Part shown: positions 32,771 through 42,120 of the stretch, one piece after another
How positions within the stretch are numbered: the first letter of the stretch is position 1
Layout: each line of letters opens with the position of its first letter
NCBI GenBank assembly: GCA_963711065.1
Contig: CAVQCO010000008.1
Span: 62,001-126,000 of the forward strand
DNA from: Bog-473 sp963711065
Lineage (GTDB): Bacteria; Actinomycetota; Acidimicrobiia; Acidimicrobiales; RAAP-2
Reading direction: 5' to 3'
DNA: 64,000 bases
The notes under the pieces: model-generated
The model's database searches: none
What the model saw: the letters and a program-made list of their open reading frames with translations, nothing else
Told to the model about the DNA's origin: nothing
Program-made: the position numbers and the translations under genes

Positions 32771-34495
32771 TCAGCGAGCGCCGCGCACCAGGCGGCCGGG
32801 CAGCTCGCCCGTGGCCTCGCCGTGTTCGAACGTCACGGTCCCGGCCTTGATGGTGGCCACGTACCCCGTGGCCTTCTGGAGCAACCGGCGGCCGCCCGCC
32901 GGCAGGTCCGCCGCCACGTAGGGCGCGCCCAGCGCCAGCGCCCCGTAGTCGATCAGGTTGAAGTCGGCCAGCGCGCCCGGCTCGACCGTGCCCCGGTCCG
33001 ACAGTCCGAAGAGGCGGGCCGTGTCGCGGGTCTGCTTCTGCACGACGAACTCGAGCGGGAGCGTCTCGCCGCGGCTGCGGTCGCGCGTCCAGTGGGTCAG
33101 CATGAAGGTCGGCATGGACGCGTCGCAGATGGTGCCGGTGTGGGCGCCGCCGTCGGCCAGCCCGAGCAGGCCCTGGGGGTGCAGCATCATGGCGCGCACG
33201 TGGTCGAGGTCGCCCGTGGCGTAGTTGAGGATCGGGAGGTAGAGCAACCCCTGGCCGCCGTCACGGGCCATCTCGTCGTAGGCGACCTCGAGCGGCGACA
33301 CCCCGCGCGCGGCGGCGATGCCGGCCAGCGACCGCTCGGGACCGGGCTCGTAGTCGGGCGGGTCGCCGAGCACGAAGGTGCGGCGATAGGCCTTCTCCAT
33401 CGCCTCCGCCTGCGCCGGGGTCGCCGGCGTCCACTGCACGATGGCGCGCCGCACCTCGGGGTCGGCGAGCGCCGTCGCGAGTTCGGCGGCGGACAGGTCA
33501 CGGGCACGCAGCGCGCGGTAGGCCGGGAAGTCGGCGAAGAGGCACAGCGTGGTGTGGTGACCCGACAGGATGCCCGTCGGTCGCCCGGCGATCTGGGGGA
33601 ACAGCTGCGCCCCCTCGGCACACGCGTCGAGCGACGCCGCCAGCTCGCGACGCCACAGCTCGGGGTCGTCGTCCTGCTGCAGGAGCACGTAGCTCACGGG
33701 CCGCCCGGTGGCGGCCGAGAGCCGGCGCATCCAGTCGACCTCCTTGGCCGCGTCCTGGAGCATCTCGCCCGCCGAGCCCAACGGGGCCAGCTCGAAGACG
33801 CCGGTGCCCGCCTCGCCCAGGGCCGAGCCGATGCCGAAGAGCTCGTCCTCGGCGGCATGGGTGCCCGGGACCAGCTCGCCGTCGACGGCGCGGTGTCCGA
33901 GCGTGCGCGAGGTCGAGAACCCCAGTGCCCCGGCCCGCAGCGCCTCGAGCACGATGCTGCGCATCGCCTCGATGTCCCGTGCGTCCGCCGCCTCGTTGCG
34001 GGCGCCCCTGTCGCCCATGACGTAGGCCCGCACGGCGCCGTGGGGGACCTGGGTGCCCACGTCGACCGTCCAGCGCCGGCGCTCCAGCGCGTCGAGGTAC
34101 TCGGGGAACGTCTCCCATTCCCACTCGATACCCTCAGCGAGGGCCGTGCCGGGGATGTCCTCCACGCCCTCCATGAGGCCGATGAGCCAGTCGTGGCGTT
34201 CGGGCTCGGCCGGCGCGAAGCCGACGCCGCAATTGCCCATCACGAGGGTGGTCACGCCGTGCCACGACGACGGGGCGAGCTCGGAGTCCCACGTGACCTG
34301 CCCGTCGTAGTGCGTGTGCACGTCGACCCAGCCCGGGGTCACCAGGAGGCCCTCGGCGTCGAGGGTCCTGGAGGCGCCGCCCTCCACCCGCCCCACGTCG
34401 GTGATGCGGCCGGCATCGACGGCGACGTCCGCCGTGCGCGCCGCGGCGCCGGTCCCGTCGACGAGGGTCCCGCCCTTGATGATCAGGTCGTGCAC
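32771..34495 (-). CDS. D-aminoacylase-like metal-dependent amidohydrolase
   Basis: 574 aa, amidohydrolase superfamily. The N-terminal beta-sandwich begins DLIIKGGTLVDGTGA. The barrel has the metal motif HTHYDGQ (residues ~60-66), GNCGVG, a glutamate/lysine region, and DGGAHTGTICDASMPT near the C-terminus. This is the set seen in N-acyl-D-amino-acid deacylases. It should cleave N-acyl-D-amino acids or related amides with zinc. It lies between the cyclase and the DUF5679 gene, all on the minus strand. Confidence 0.85.
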   Translation of the reverse strand: MHDLIIKGGTLVDGTGAAARTADVAVDAGRITDVGRVEGGASRTLDAEGLLVTPGWVDVHTHYDGQVTWDSELAPSSWHGVTTLVMGNCGVGFAPAEPERHDWLIGLMEGVEDIPGTALAEGIEWEWETFPEYLDALERRRWTVDVGTQVPHGAVRAYVMGDRGARNEAADARDIEAMRSIVLEALRAGALGFSTSRTLGHRAVDGELVPGTHAAEDELFGIGSALGEAGTGVFELAPLGSAGEMLQDAAKEVDWMRRLSAATGRPVSYVLLQQDDDPELWRRELAASLDACAEGAQLFPQIAGRPTGILSGHHTTLCLFADFPAYRALRARDLSAAELATALADPEVRRAIVQWTPATPAQAEAMEKAYRRTFVLGDPPDYEPGPERSLAGIAAARGVSPLEVAYDEMARDGGQGLLYLPILNYATGDLDHVRAMMLHPQGLLGLADGGAHTGTICDASMPTFMLTHWTRDRSRGETLPLEFVVQKQTRDTARLFGLSDRGTVEPGALADFNLIDYGALALGAPYVAADLPAGGRRLLQKATGYVATIKAGTVTFEHGEATGELPGRLVRGAR

Positions 34496-34550
34496 GCAGG
34501 GAATCGTCTCACGCCGGCCGGCCGCGTGCCCGCCGGACCGGCGTGGGACG

Positions 34551-34706
34551 TCAGACCTTGGCCTTGCCCAGGATCCGGTTCATCTTGGTGCCGCAGACCG
34601 GGCACGTGCCCTGGGCGGCCCGGCGCCCGTTGGCGAGCTCGACCTCTTGGCCGTCGAACTCACGCTTCTCCCGGCACTTCACGCAGTACCCCTCGTAGTT
34701 AGCCAT
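34551..34706 (-). CDS. Small DUF5679-type zinc-ribbon protein
   Basis: 51 aa from ATG 34706, with AGAGGAG 5 nt upstream. It has two CxxC pairs (CVKC near residue 8 and CPVC near 36), giving a single zinc ribbon, and ends basic (KMNRILGKAKV). This matches short DUF5679 proteins common in actinobacteria. Function unknown; it may bind nucleic acid or assist another protein. Confidence 0.8.
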   Translation of the reverse strand: MANYEGYCVKCREKREFDGQEVELANGRRAAQGTCPVCGTKMNRILGKAKV

Positions 34707-34808
34707 GGCAACTCCTCTGGTCGGTGATGGCCCTGGTCGGCTGACGAACGTAGCGGGAGGGTTACAAAAAAGGGGGGATGGTCACACGACGGTGGGGCCG
34801 GGTGACGG

Positions 34809-34814
34809 TACTGT
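34809..34814 (+). promoter_or_regulatory. TAnnnT box for leaderless start of mycothiol-enzyme-like gene
   Basis: TACTGT ends 7 nt before GTG 34822, with no Shine-Dalgarno sequence between. The spacing matches the other leaderless-type starts in this window. Confidence 0.4.
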
Positions 34815-34821
34815 CAACCTC

Positions 34822-35676
34822 GTGGATGACAACGGTGCAGGTCAGGACGCTGGTTGGGCGCAACGGGGGCTGGAGGCGCGGCGCGCCCTGGCCGAGACCT
34901 GGGAGGGCCTGGCCGAGCTGTGCCACGAGCTGTCGGCCACCGAGTGGGGCCTGCCCACGGAGTGCCCCGGCTGGGACGTGAAGGACCAGCTCTCCCACCT
35001 CATCGGCGTCGAGCGCTCCCTGCTCGGCGAGCCCGCGCCCGACTGGGACGGCCCGCTGGGCCCGCACGTGAAGAACCCCGCCGGCGCCATGAACGAGCCC
35101 TGGGTCGCCGTGCGACGGCCGCTGCCGGGGCCCCGGGTCCGGGCCGAGTTCGTCGAGGTGACCCGCGCCCGGCTGGCCCAGCTCGGTGAGCGCACCGAGG
35201 AGGAGTGGGCCGTCGTCGGCTGGAGCCCGGTCGGCGACGTGCCCTACGCGGTGTTCATGGAGGTGCGCGCCTTCGACAGCTGGGTCCACGAGCAGGACGT
35301 GCGGCACGCACTGGACCGCCCCGGGGGTGGCGGGAACGGGGTCTCCGCGCTGTCGCTCGACCGCGTGCAGGGTGCCATGCCGTTCGTCGTGGGGAAGCAG
35401 GCGGGCTGCGCCGAGGGCACTGCGGTCCGTTTCGACGTCTCGGGACCCGGGCGCGACGCGCGTGCCTTCACGATCGCCGTCGAAGGTGGGCGGGCGCGTG
35501 CAGTCGGCGACGAGGTGGCGCCCACGGCGACGCTGTCGCTCTCGAGCATCGACTTCGTGCGCCTCGGCTGCGGGCGGGCCACGGCGGCACAGGTGGAGGC
35601 CGAGGGCGGTGTGGCGCTGTCGGGGGACGCGGCGGTGGGCCGAACGGTGCTCGGCGCGATGAACTTCATGCTCTAG
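34822..35676 (+). CDS. Maleylpyruvate isomerase-family (DinB-like, mycothiol-dependent type) protein
   Basis: 284 aa. The N-terminal DinB-like four-helix bundle has CPGWDVKDQLSHLIGVE, in which the histidine is a metal ligand, and later WVHEQDVRHAL with two more histidines. This is the metal triad of the TIGR03083 group. The C-terminal ~90 residues form an SCP2-like domain. Members use mycothiol as cofactor for isomerisation or conjugation, although many have other roles. The start is set at GTG 34822; a longer frame upstream crosses the divergent promoter region. Confidence 0.8.
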   Translation: MDDNGAGQDAGWAQRGLEARRALAETWEGLAELCHELSATEWGLPTECPGWDVKDQLSHLIGVERSLLGEPAPDWDGPLGPHVKNPAGAMNEPWVAVRRPLPGPRVRAEFVEVTRARLAQLGERTEEEWAVVGWSPVGDVPYAVFMEVRAFDSWVHEQDVRHALDRPGGGGNGVSALSLDRVQGAMPFVVGKQAGCAEGTAVRFDVSGPGRDARAFTIAVEGGRARAVGDEVAPTATLSLSSIDFVRLGCGRATAAQVEAEGGVALSGDAAVGRTVLGAMNFML

Positions 35677-35737
35677 GGGCGTGGCCTGCCGCCGTGCCCG
35701 GTCGCACTGCCCGGCCGGGACGTCCGCCACTGCCCGG

Positions 35738-35743
35738 TAGAGT
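35738..35743 (+). promoter_or_regulatory. TAnnnT box upstream of tig
   Basis: TAGAGT ends 9 nt before GTG 35753. No ribosome-binding site separates them, so tig probably starts on a leaderless transcript. Confidence 0.45.
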
Positions 35744-35752
35744 GGTCGGCTC

Positions 35753-37117
35753 GTGATGCGTGCGACTGCCGAGCCGCTGGAAGGGAACCTCGTCCGCCTG
35801 AGCGTGGAGATCGACGAGCCCGAGTTCGATCGCGCCCTGGGCGACGTCGTGCGCACGCTCGCCCGGCAGGTGCGCGTGCCGGGGTTCCGCCCCGGCAAGG
35901 TGCCGCGCAAGGTGCTCGAGGCCCGCATGGGCGGCGCGGGAGCGCTGCGTGCCGAGGCGTTGCGCGATTCGCTGCCGGACTTCTATGCCCGTGCCGTGGT
36001 CGACACCGAGCTCGACCCGATCGCGCAGCCCGAGATCGACATCACCGGCGGCGAGGAGCGCGGTGCGGTCTCCTTCGACGCCGTGGTGCAGGTGCGGCCC
36101 GTGGTCGCCATTCCCGGCTACGACGGCCTCCAGGTGACGCTGCCCGGCCTCGCCGTCACCGAGGCGGAGGTCCAGCAACAGCTCGATCGCCTGCGCGAGA
36201 ACGACGCAGAGCTCGAGCTCGTCGAGCGGCCCGCCATCGACGGCGACCTCGTGACGATCGACCTGCACGGCAACGACGCCACGGGCGCCGAGGTGGTGGG
36301 CGTCGACGACTACCTCTACGAGGTCGGCAGCGGGTCCGTCGTCCCCGAGCTCGATGCCGAGCTGCACGGCGCCAAGGCCGGTGCCATCCTGGCCTTCGAC
36401 GCCGCCAACCCGAACGACAGCGAGGAGCGCGTCGCCTTCCGGGTGCTGGTGAAAGAGGTCAAGGTCAAGAAGTTGCCCGAGGTGACCGACGAGTGGGCGG
36501 CCGAGAGCTCGGAGTTCGAGACCGCGGCCGAGCTGCGCGCGGACCTCGAGGCGAGGATCGGGCGCGTCAAGCTCATGCAGAGCCAGCTGGCACTGCGCCA
36601 GAAGTCCGTCGAGGCGCTGGCCGGGCTGGTCTCCGACGACGTGGTCCCCGAGGTCCTGGTGGATGCCGAGGTGAACGAACGCCTCCACGACCTCCAGCAC
36701 CGGCTGGAGGCTCAGAAGCTGGGCCTGGCCGAGTACTTCCAGGCCACGGGCACGTCCCCCGACGAGCTGCTGGCGGCCGTGCGGGTCGACGCGCAGGCTG
36801 CCGTGAAGGCCGACCTGGCCCTTCGCGCCCTGGTGGAGGCCGAGGAGCTCACGCTCAGTGACGACGAGCTGAATGCCGAGATACTCACGATGGCCGAGCG
36901 CATGGGCACCACCCCGGTCGAGCTGCGCCGGCAACTCGACACGGCCGGCCGGACGGGCGCGGTACGCTCGGAGCTGCGCAAGGGCAAAGCGCTGGAGTGG
37001 CTGCTCGACCACGTGGAACTCTTCGACGAAGAAGGCAACCCGATGTCACGGGACGACCTGAGGGTGGATGCCTCGAAGGAAGAAGACGAGGCCGAGCAGA
37101 GCGAGGAGAACGAGTGA
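35753..37117 (+). CDS. tig: Trigger factor
   Basis: 454 aa. The N-terminal ribosome-binding domain has the signature VPGFRPGKVPRKVLEAR (residues ~43-59). An FKBP-like peptidyl-prolyl isomerase domain follows (IDGDLVTIDL...), then the helical chaperone domain, and an acidic tail rich in Glu. It binds nascent chains at the ribosome exit tunnel. ATG 35756 is an equally possible start. Its stop overlaps the GTG of clpP, forming the classic tig-clpP-clpX operon. Confidence 0.97.
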   Translation: MMRATAEPLEGNLVRLSVEIDEPEFDRALGDVVRTLARQVRVPGFRPGKVPRKVLEARMGGAGALRAEALRDSLPDFYARAVVDTELDPIAQPEIDITGGEERGAVSFDAVVQVRPVVAIPGYDGLQVTLPGLAVTEAEVQQQLDRLRENDAELELVERPAIDGDLVTIDLHGNDATGAEVVGVDDYLYEVGSGSVVPELDAELHGAKAGAILAFDAANPNDSEERVAFRVLVKEVKVKKLPEVTDEWAAESSEFETAAELRADLEARIGRVKLMQSQLALRQKSVEALAGLVSDDVVPEVLVDAEVNERLHDLQHRLEAQKLGLAEYFQATGTSPDELLAAVRVDAQAAVKADLALRALVEAEELTLSDDELNAEILTMAERMGTTPVELRRQLDTAGRTGAVRSELRKGKALEWLLDHVELFDEEGNPMSRDDLRVDASKEEDEAEQSEENE

Positions 37118-37767
37118 CGATGCAGAGTGCGGGGGACCGAATGCAGGCCTACAACTATCTGGTCCCCACGGTGATCGAGTCGTCCAACCGCGGCGAGCGC
37201 GCCTACGACCTCTATTCGCGCCTCCTGCGCGAGCGCATCATCTTCCTCGGCACCCCGGTGGACGACGCGGTGGCGAACCTGATCTGTGCGCAGATGCTGT
37301 TCCTCGAGTCCGAGGAGCCCGACAAGGACATCCACCTCTACATCAACTCGCCCGGCGGTGAGATCACGGCGCTCTTCGCCATCTACGACACGCTCAAGTT
37401 CATCAAGGCCGACGTGTCCACCTTCTGCTTCGGGCAGGCCGCCTCCGCGGCGGCGGTGCTGCTGGCCGCCGGGGCCAAGGGCAAGCGGTTCGCGCTGCCC
37501 CACGCCCGCATCCTGCTCCACCAACCCTGGGGCGGCGTCGAGGGCCAGGCGAGCGACATCGAGCTCCAGGCCAAGGAGATCCTCCGCATGCGCGACCTGC
37601 TGTCGGGCATGCTCGCCGAGGACACGGGGCAGACCCAGGAGAAGGTGGCGCAGGACACCGACCGCGACTTCATCATGACGGCCGAGGAGGCGGTGACCTA
37701 CGGCGTGATCGACGAAGTGATCACGGCCCGCAACGTCGCCTCGCTCGAGGCAATCGGCGCCGCATAG
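37114..37767 (+). CDS. clpP: ATP-dependent Clp protease proteolytic subunit
   Basis: 217 aa. The catalytic triad is visible as Ser111 (GQAAS), His136 (ILLHQP) and Asp185 (DTDRDF), the same numbering as in full-length E. coli ClpP. The oligomerisation and active-site segments NSPGGEITA and YDTLKFIK are intact. I choose GTG 37114, which overlaps the tig stop (GTGA) and has AGGAG 5 nt upstream; ATG 37120 or 37141 are alternatives. It forms the barrel protease with ClpX. Confidence 0.96.
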   Translation: MTMQSAGDRMQAYNYLVPTVIESSNRGERAYDLYSRLLRERIIFLGTPVDDAVANLICAQMLFLESEEPDKDIHLYINSPGGEITALFAIYDTLKFIKADVSTFCFGQAASAAAVLLAAGAKGKRFALPHARILLHQPWGGVEGQASDIELQAKEILRMRDLLSGMLAEDTGQTQEKVAQDTDRDFIMTAEEAVTYGVIDEVITARNVASLEAIGAA

Positions 37768-37797
37768 GACCATCGGACACGGGGACGGGAGAAATCG

Positions 37798-39075
37798 GTG
37801 GCGAAGTTCGGTGAGGGTGGGGATCTCGTCAAGTGCAGCTTCTGCGGCAAGACGCAGAAGCAGGTCAAGAAGCTCATCGCGGGCCCCGGGGTGTACATCT
37901 GCGACGAGTGCATCGACCTGTGCAACGACATCATCGCCGAGGAGCGCGACGAATCCACCGAGCTGAGCTTCGAGGACCTGCCCAAGCCGCGGGAGATCTT
38001 CGACTTCCTCAACGACTACGTCGTCGGCCAGGAGTACGCCAAGAAGATCCTCTCCGTCGCCGTGTACAACCATTACAAGCGCGTCCAGGCGGGCCCTCCC
38101 GTCCAGGACGACGGCGTCGAGCTGGCCAAGTCGAACATCCTGCTGCTCGGGCCGACCGGGTGCGGCAAGACGCTGCTGGCGCAGACGCTGGCCCGCATGC
38201 TCAACGTGCCCTTCGCCATCGCCGACGCCACCGCGCTCACCGAGGCGGGGTACGTGGGCGAGGACGTCGAGAACATCCTGCTGAAGCTGATCCAGGCGGC
38301 CGACTACGACGTCAAGCGGGCCGAGACCGGCATCATCTACATCGACGAGATCGACAAGATCGCCCGGAAGAGCGAGAACCCCTCGATCACGCGCGACGTG
38401 TCGGGTGAGGGCGTGCAGCAGGCACTGCTGAAGATCCTCGAGGGCACCACCGCCTCGGTGCCGCCCCAGGGCGGCCGCAAGCATCCGCACCAGGAGTTCA
38501 TCCAGATCGACACCACGAACATCTTGTTCATCTGTGGCGGAGCGTTCGCCGGGCTGGACAAGCTGATCGAGGGACGCATCGGCAAGCGCGGCATCGGCTT
38601 CCGGGCCGAGGTGCACCGCAAGGATCGTGACGACGGTGAGATCCTGCGTCACGTGCTGCCCGAGGACCTGATCAAGTTCGGGCTCATCCCCGAGTTCATC
38701 GGGCGGCTCCCGGTCGTGAGCGCGGTGTCGCCGCTGTTCAAGGACGCGCTGGTGCAGATCCTGATCGAGCCGAAGAACGCGCTGACGCGCCAGTACGAGC
38801 GGGTGTTCGCGCTCGACAACGTGGAGCTCGAGTTCACGCCCGACGCGCTCGAGGCGGTGGCCGAGCAGGCGCTGCTCCGGGGCACCGGCGCCCGGGGCCT
38901 GCGCGCCATCCTCGAAGAGGTCCTGCTCGACGTGATGTACGACCTCCCGAGCCGCACCGACGTGGGCAAGTGCGTGGTGGACCGTTCCGTGGTGCTGGAC
39001 CGGGTGGCGCCGACCCTGGTGCCGCTCGGCGGCGCGCCGGTCAAGGCGACCCGCTCGCGCCGCGCCGCGTCCTGA
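37798..39075 (+). CDS. clpX: Clp protease ATP-binding subunit ClpX
   Basis: 425 aa. N-terminal C4 zinc domain (CSFCGKTQ...CDECIDLC), Walker A GPTGCGKT, Walker B IIYIDEIDKI, sensor II region GARGLRAILE, and the ClpP-docking IGF-type loop expected in the middle. It unfolds tagged substrates and feeds them to ClpP. The start is GTG 37798 with GGGAGA upstream, 30 bp after clpP. Confidence 0.97.
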   Translation: MAKFGEGGDLVKCSFCGKTQKQVKKLIAGPGVYICDECIDLCNDIIAEERDESTELSFEDLPKPREIFDFLNDYVVGQEYAKKILSVAVYNHYKRVQAGPPVQDDGVELAKSNILLLGPTGCGKTLLAQTLARMLNVPFAIADATALTEAGYVGEDVENILLKLIQAADYDVKRAETGIIYIDEIDKIARKSENPSITRDVSGEGVQQALLKILEGTTASVPPQGGRKHPHQEFIQIDTTNILFICGGAFAGLDKLIEGRIGKRGIGFRAEVHRKDRDDGEILRHVLPEDLIKFGLIPEFIGRLPVVSAVSPLFKDALVQILIEPKNALTRQYERVFALDNVELEFTPDALEAVAEQALLRGTGARGLRAILEEVLLDVMYDLPSRTDVGKCVVDRSVVLDRVAPTLVPLGGAPVKATRSRRAAS

Positions 39076-39092
39076 ACGAACCGGTCCCGGCG

Positions 39093-40439
39093 GTGCCCGC
39101 GCCCTTCGTCGGGCTCGACGACGCGCTGGCGTGGCTCGACGACCACATCGACTTCGAGGCGAGCATGCCCCGTCGCCGCGCGCTGCCGACCCTCGAGCGG
39201 ATGCACGCGCTGACGTCGCTGCTCGGCGAACCCCAGGACTCCATCCCGTCCATCCACATCACCGGTACGAACGGCAAGGGGTCCACCTCGGCCATGGCGA
39301 CGTCGTTGCTCATGGCGAACGGACTGAGCGTCGGCACCTACACGAGCCCCAACCTGCACACCGTGGCGGAGCGCCTGGCTCGCAACGGCGAGCCGATCGA
39401 CGAGGAGTCCCTGGCTGCCGTCCTGGCCGAGCTCGCGCTCCTCGAGCCGCTGCTCACCGAGCGACCGACGCGCTTTGAGCTGCTGACCGCGGCCGCCCTG
39501 TCGTGGTTCGCCACCGAGGCCGTCGACAGCATGGTCGTGGAGGTGGGGCTCGGGGGCACCTGGGACTGCACCAACGTCGTGCGCGGCGCCGTGGCCGTGC
39601 TCACCAACGTCAGCTTCGACCACACGGACGTCCTGGGCCCGACCCTGGAGGGGATCGCCGCCGACAAAGCCGGCATCATCGAGCCGGGCAGCCGGGTGGT
39701 CGTGGGAGAAATGGCCCCTGACCTGGTCGACATCGTCGCCTCGCGGGCCGAGGAGATGGGCGCGGCCTCGTTCTGGGTGGCCGGCCGGGACTTCGGCTGC
39801 GAGTCGAACCGGGTTGCCGTCGGCGGGCGCCTGGTGACGCTGTGGACCCCCGGTGGGCGTTACGAGGATGTCTTCGTCCCGCTGCACGGTGCCCACCAGG
39901 GGGTCAACGCAGCCGTCGCGCTGGCTGCGGTCGAGGCGTTCTTCGACACCCCGCTGGCGCGCGACGTCGTGGACGAGGGTCTGGCCGCCGTGCGCGTGCC
40001 GGGACGCCTCGAGGTCCTGGGCCGGCGTCCGCTGCTGCTGGTCGACGGCGCCCACAACGCGGCGGGCATGGCGGCGTTGGCCGACGCCTTGACGGAGGAG
40101 TTCGCGGTCGACGGTGTGTCGATCGCAGTCGTGGGCATGCTTTCGGGACGCGACCCCTCCGCCATGTTGGGGCCGCTCGCGTCGGCCGGCGTCACGGTGG
40201 TCGTCGCGTGCGAGCCCGACTCGCCGCGTGCGATACCGGCGGCCGCGGTCGCCGAGGCCGGCCGTGCGCTCGGGCTCGCCGTGATGGAGGAGCCCGACGT
40301 GGGCAACGCGCTGCGCGCGGCGCGCGGGATGGTCGGTGCCGACGGGCTGGTCGTCGTGGCGGGCTCGCTCTACGTGGTGGGCGCAGCGCGCGCCGACGCG
40401 CTCGCCTCCGCCGTGCCCTGGGAGGACGCCGGGCGCTGA
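39093..40439 (+). CDS. folC: Bifunctional folylpolyglutamate/dihydrofolate synthase
   Basis: 448 aa from GTG 39093. Motifs: GTNGKGSTSAM (ATP loop), the YTSPNLHTVAERL folate-binding region, VGLGGTWDCTN, SFDHTDVLGPTLEGIAADKAGI and the C-terminal DGAHNAAGM. It adds glutamate to folates and may also make dihydrofolate. It starts 17 bp after clpX, with no clear ribosome-binding site. The valS gene often found between clpX and folC in other genomes is absent here. Confidence 0.93.
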   Translation: MPAPFVGLDDALAWLDDHIDFEASMPRRRALPTLERMHALTSLLGEPQDSIPSIHITGTNGKGSTSAMATSLLMANGLSVGTYTSPNLHTVAERLARNGEPIDEESLAAVLAELALLEPLLTERPTRFELLTAAALSWFATEAVDSMVVEVGLGGTWDCTNVVRGAVAVLTNVSFDHTDVLGPTLEGIAADKAGIIEPGSRVVVGEMAPDLVDIVASRAEEMGAASFWVAGRDFGCESNRVAVGGRLVTLWTPGGRYEDVFVPLHGAHQGVNAAVALAAVEAFFDTPLARDVVDEGLAAVRVPGRLEVLGRRPLLLVDGAHNAAGMAALADALTEEFAVDGVSIAVVGMLSGRDPSAMLGPLASAGVTVVVACEPDSPRAIPAAAVAEAGRALGLAVMEEPDVGNALRAARGMVGADGLVVVAGSLYVVGAARADALASAVPWEDAGR

Positions 40440-40466
40440 CGACGGCCGGGTCGCGTGCCGGTTGTG

Positions 40467-40472
40467 TAGTGT
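40467..40472 (+). promoter_or_regulatory. TAnnnT box upstream of ndk
   Basis: TAGTGT ends 9 nt before GTG 40482, with no Shine-Dalgarno sequence. This fits a leaderless ndk transcript starting within the 42-bp gap after folC. Confidence 0.45.
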
Positions 40473-40481
40473 CGACCACCC

Positions 40482-40898
40482 GTGGACCGCACCCTTGTCA
40501 TCGTGAAGCCGGACGGCGTCGAGCGCGGCCTGGCCGGCGAGATCGTCAGCCGGCTGGAACGCAAGAAACTGCGCCTAGTGGCGGCCGAGCTCCGGACCCT
40601 CACCTCGCAGGTGGCCGAGGCGCACTACGCCGAGCACCGCGAGCGCCCGTTCTTCGACGACCTGGTCGCGTTCATCACGCGGTCGCCCTCCCTCGTCATG
40701 GTCGTCGAGGGTCCCGCGGACACGTACGCCGTGGTCCGCCTGATGATGGGAGGGACGAACCCCGCCGAGGCGGCGCCGGGCACCATCCGCGGCGATCTCG
40801 GCATCGAGACGGCCGAGAACCTCGTGCACGGGTCCGATTCGCACGAATCCGCGGCGCGGGAGATCGCACTCTTCTTCCCCAATTTGGCGACGCCGTAG
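40482..40898 (+). CDS. ndk: Nucleoside-diphosphate kinase
   Basis: 138 aa, the usual family length. It starts TLVIVKPDGVERG and has the phosphate-binding GGTNPAEAAPGTIRGD and the active-site NLVHGSDS with the phosphorylated histidine. It equilibrates NTP pools. One of the short genes at leaderless distance from a TAnnnT box. Confidence 0.97.
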   Translation: MDRTLVIVKPDGVERGLAGEIVSRLERKKLRLVAAELRTLTSQVAEAHYAEHRERPFFDDLVAFITRSPSLVMVVEGPADTYAVVRLMMGGTNPAEAAPGTIRGDLGIETAENLVHGSDSHESAAREIALFFPNLATP

Positions 40899-41066
40899 GC
40901 ACCTTCGCGCGGGACTTCGGCGCGTGCGCCGGAAATCCCAGGTCAGATAGGTGTGGCAGCCCGTCCGCCTTGTGGACCTCGGGCGAGTCCCGTAGCCTGT
41001 GTGCGCACCACCAGGGGTGCCGGCTCCGCCGGCGCCCATCCGGAGTCCCTCGGGAGAGTTCCAGCT

Positions 41067-42098
41067 ATGGCCGAAAACCGCCTTTCCCTCCTTGGTCGTG
41101 ACATGGCCGTCGACCTCGGCACCGCCAACACGTTGGTGTACGTCCGCGGCCGCGGCATCGTCCTCAACGAGCCTTCCGTCGTCGCCGTCGACATCAAGGA
41201 CGGGAGGCCGCTGGCCGTGGGGGCCGAGGCCAAGCGGATGATCGGCCGGACGCCGTCGAACATCCAGGCCATCCGTCCCCTCAAGGACGGGGTCATCGCC
41301 GACTTCGAGATCTGCGAGAAGATGCTGCGCTACTTCATCCACCGGGTGCACCAGCGCCGCTTCGCCAAGCCGCGCATGGTCATCTGCGTGCCCTCCGGCA
41401 TCACGGGCGTCGAGCGCCGGGCGGTCATGGAGGCTGCCGAGTACGCCGGCGCACGGCGCGCCTACATCATCGAGGAGCCGATGGCCGCGGCGATCGGCGC
41501 CGGCCTCCCCGTGCACGAGCCGACGGGCAACATGGTGGTCGACATCGGAGGTGGGACGACCGAGGTCGCCGTGATCTCGCTCGGCGGGATCGTCACCAGC
41601 CAGTCCGTGCGCATCGGGGGCGACGAGCTCGACGAGGCGATCGTCTCGTTCGTGAAGAAGGAGTTCAGCCTCGCGCTCGGCGAGCGCACGGCAGAGGAGA
41701 TCAAGATCACCCTGGGGTCGGCCTACCCGTTGGAACAAGAGCTGCACGCCGAGATTCGCGGCCGCGACCTCGTGAGTGGACTCCCCAAGACGATCGTCGT
41801 CTCCACCGAGGAGATCCGGCGGGCCATCGAGGAGCCCGTGTCCGCGATCATCGACGCCGTCAAGGTCACCTTGGACCGGACCCCGCCCGAGCTGGCGGCG
41901 GACATCATGGAGCAGGGCATCGTGCTGACAGGAGGCGGGGCGCTCCTCCACGGGCTCGAGGCACGCCTTCAGCACGAGACCGGCATGCCGATCGTGGTGG
42001 CCAGGGACCCCCTGAACTGCGTCGCCATCGGCAGCGGGCAGTGCCTGGAAGAGTTCGAAGCGCTGAAGAGGGTGCTGATCACCACCTCCACGCGCTGA
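41067..42098 (+). CDS. mreB: Rod-shape-determining protein MreB
   Basis: 343 aa actin homologue. Phosphate 1 loop DLGTANTLVYVRG, connect/phosphate 2 VVDIGGGTTEVAVISLGG, adenosine motif TGGGALLHGLE. ATG 41067 has GGGAGAG about 10 nt upstream. TAGCCT near 40995 would be a normal promoter with leader. It forms membrane-associated filaments guiding lateral wall synthesis, together with mreC, mreD and PBP2 downstream. The cell is therefore probably a rod. Confidence 0.96.
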   Translation: MAENRLSLLGRDMAVDLGTANTLVYVRGRGIVLNEPSVVAVDIKDGRPLAVGAEAKRMIGRTPSNIQAIRPLKDGVIADFEICEKMLRYFIHRVHQRRFAKPRMVICVPSGITGVERRAVMEAAEYAGARRAYIIEEPMAAAIGAGLPVHEPTGNMVVDIGGGTTEVAVISLGGIVTSQSVRIGGDELDEAIVSFVKKEFSLALGERTAEEIKITLGSAYPLEQELHAEIRGRDLVSGLPKTIVVSTEEIRRAIEEPVSAIIDAVKVTLDRTPPELAADIMEQGIVLTGGGALLHGLEARLQHETGMPIVVARDPLNCVAIGSGQCLEEFEALKRVLITTSTR

Positions 42099-42120
42099 CG
42101 TATCGACCGGTTTCCTCTGG

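Noticed and set aside
35705..35737. CACTGCCCGG twice before tig, resembling the attachment-site core.
   Set aside because: Only 10 bp match, the tRNA-specific part is missing, and GC-rich DNA makes such matches common.
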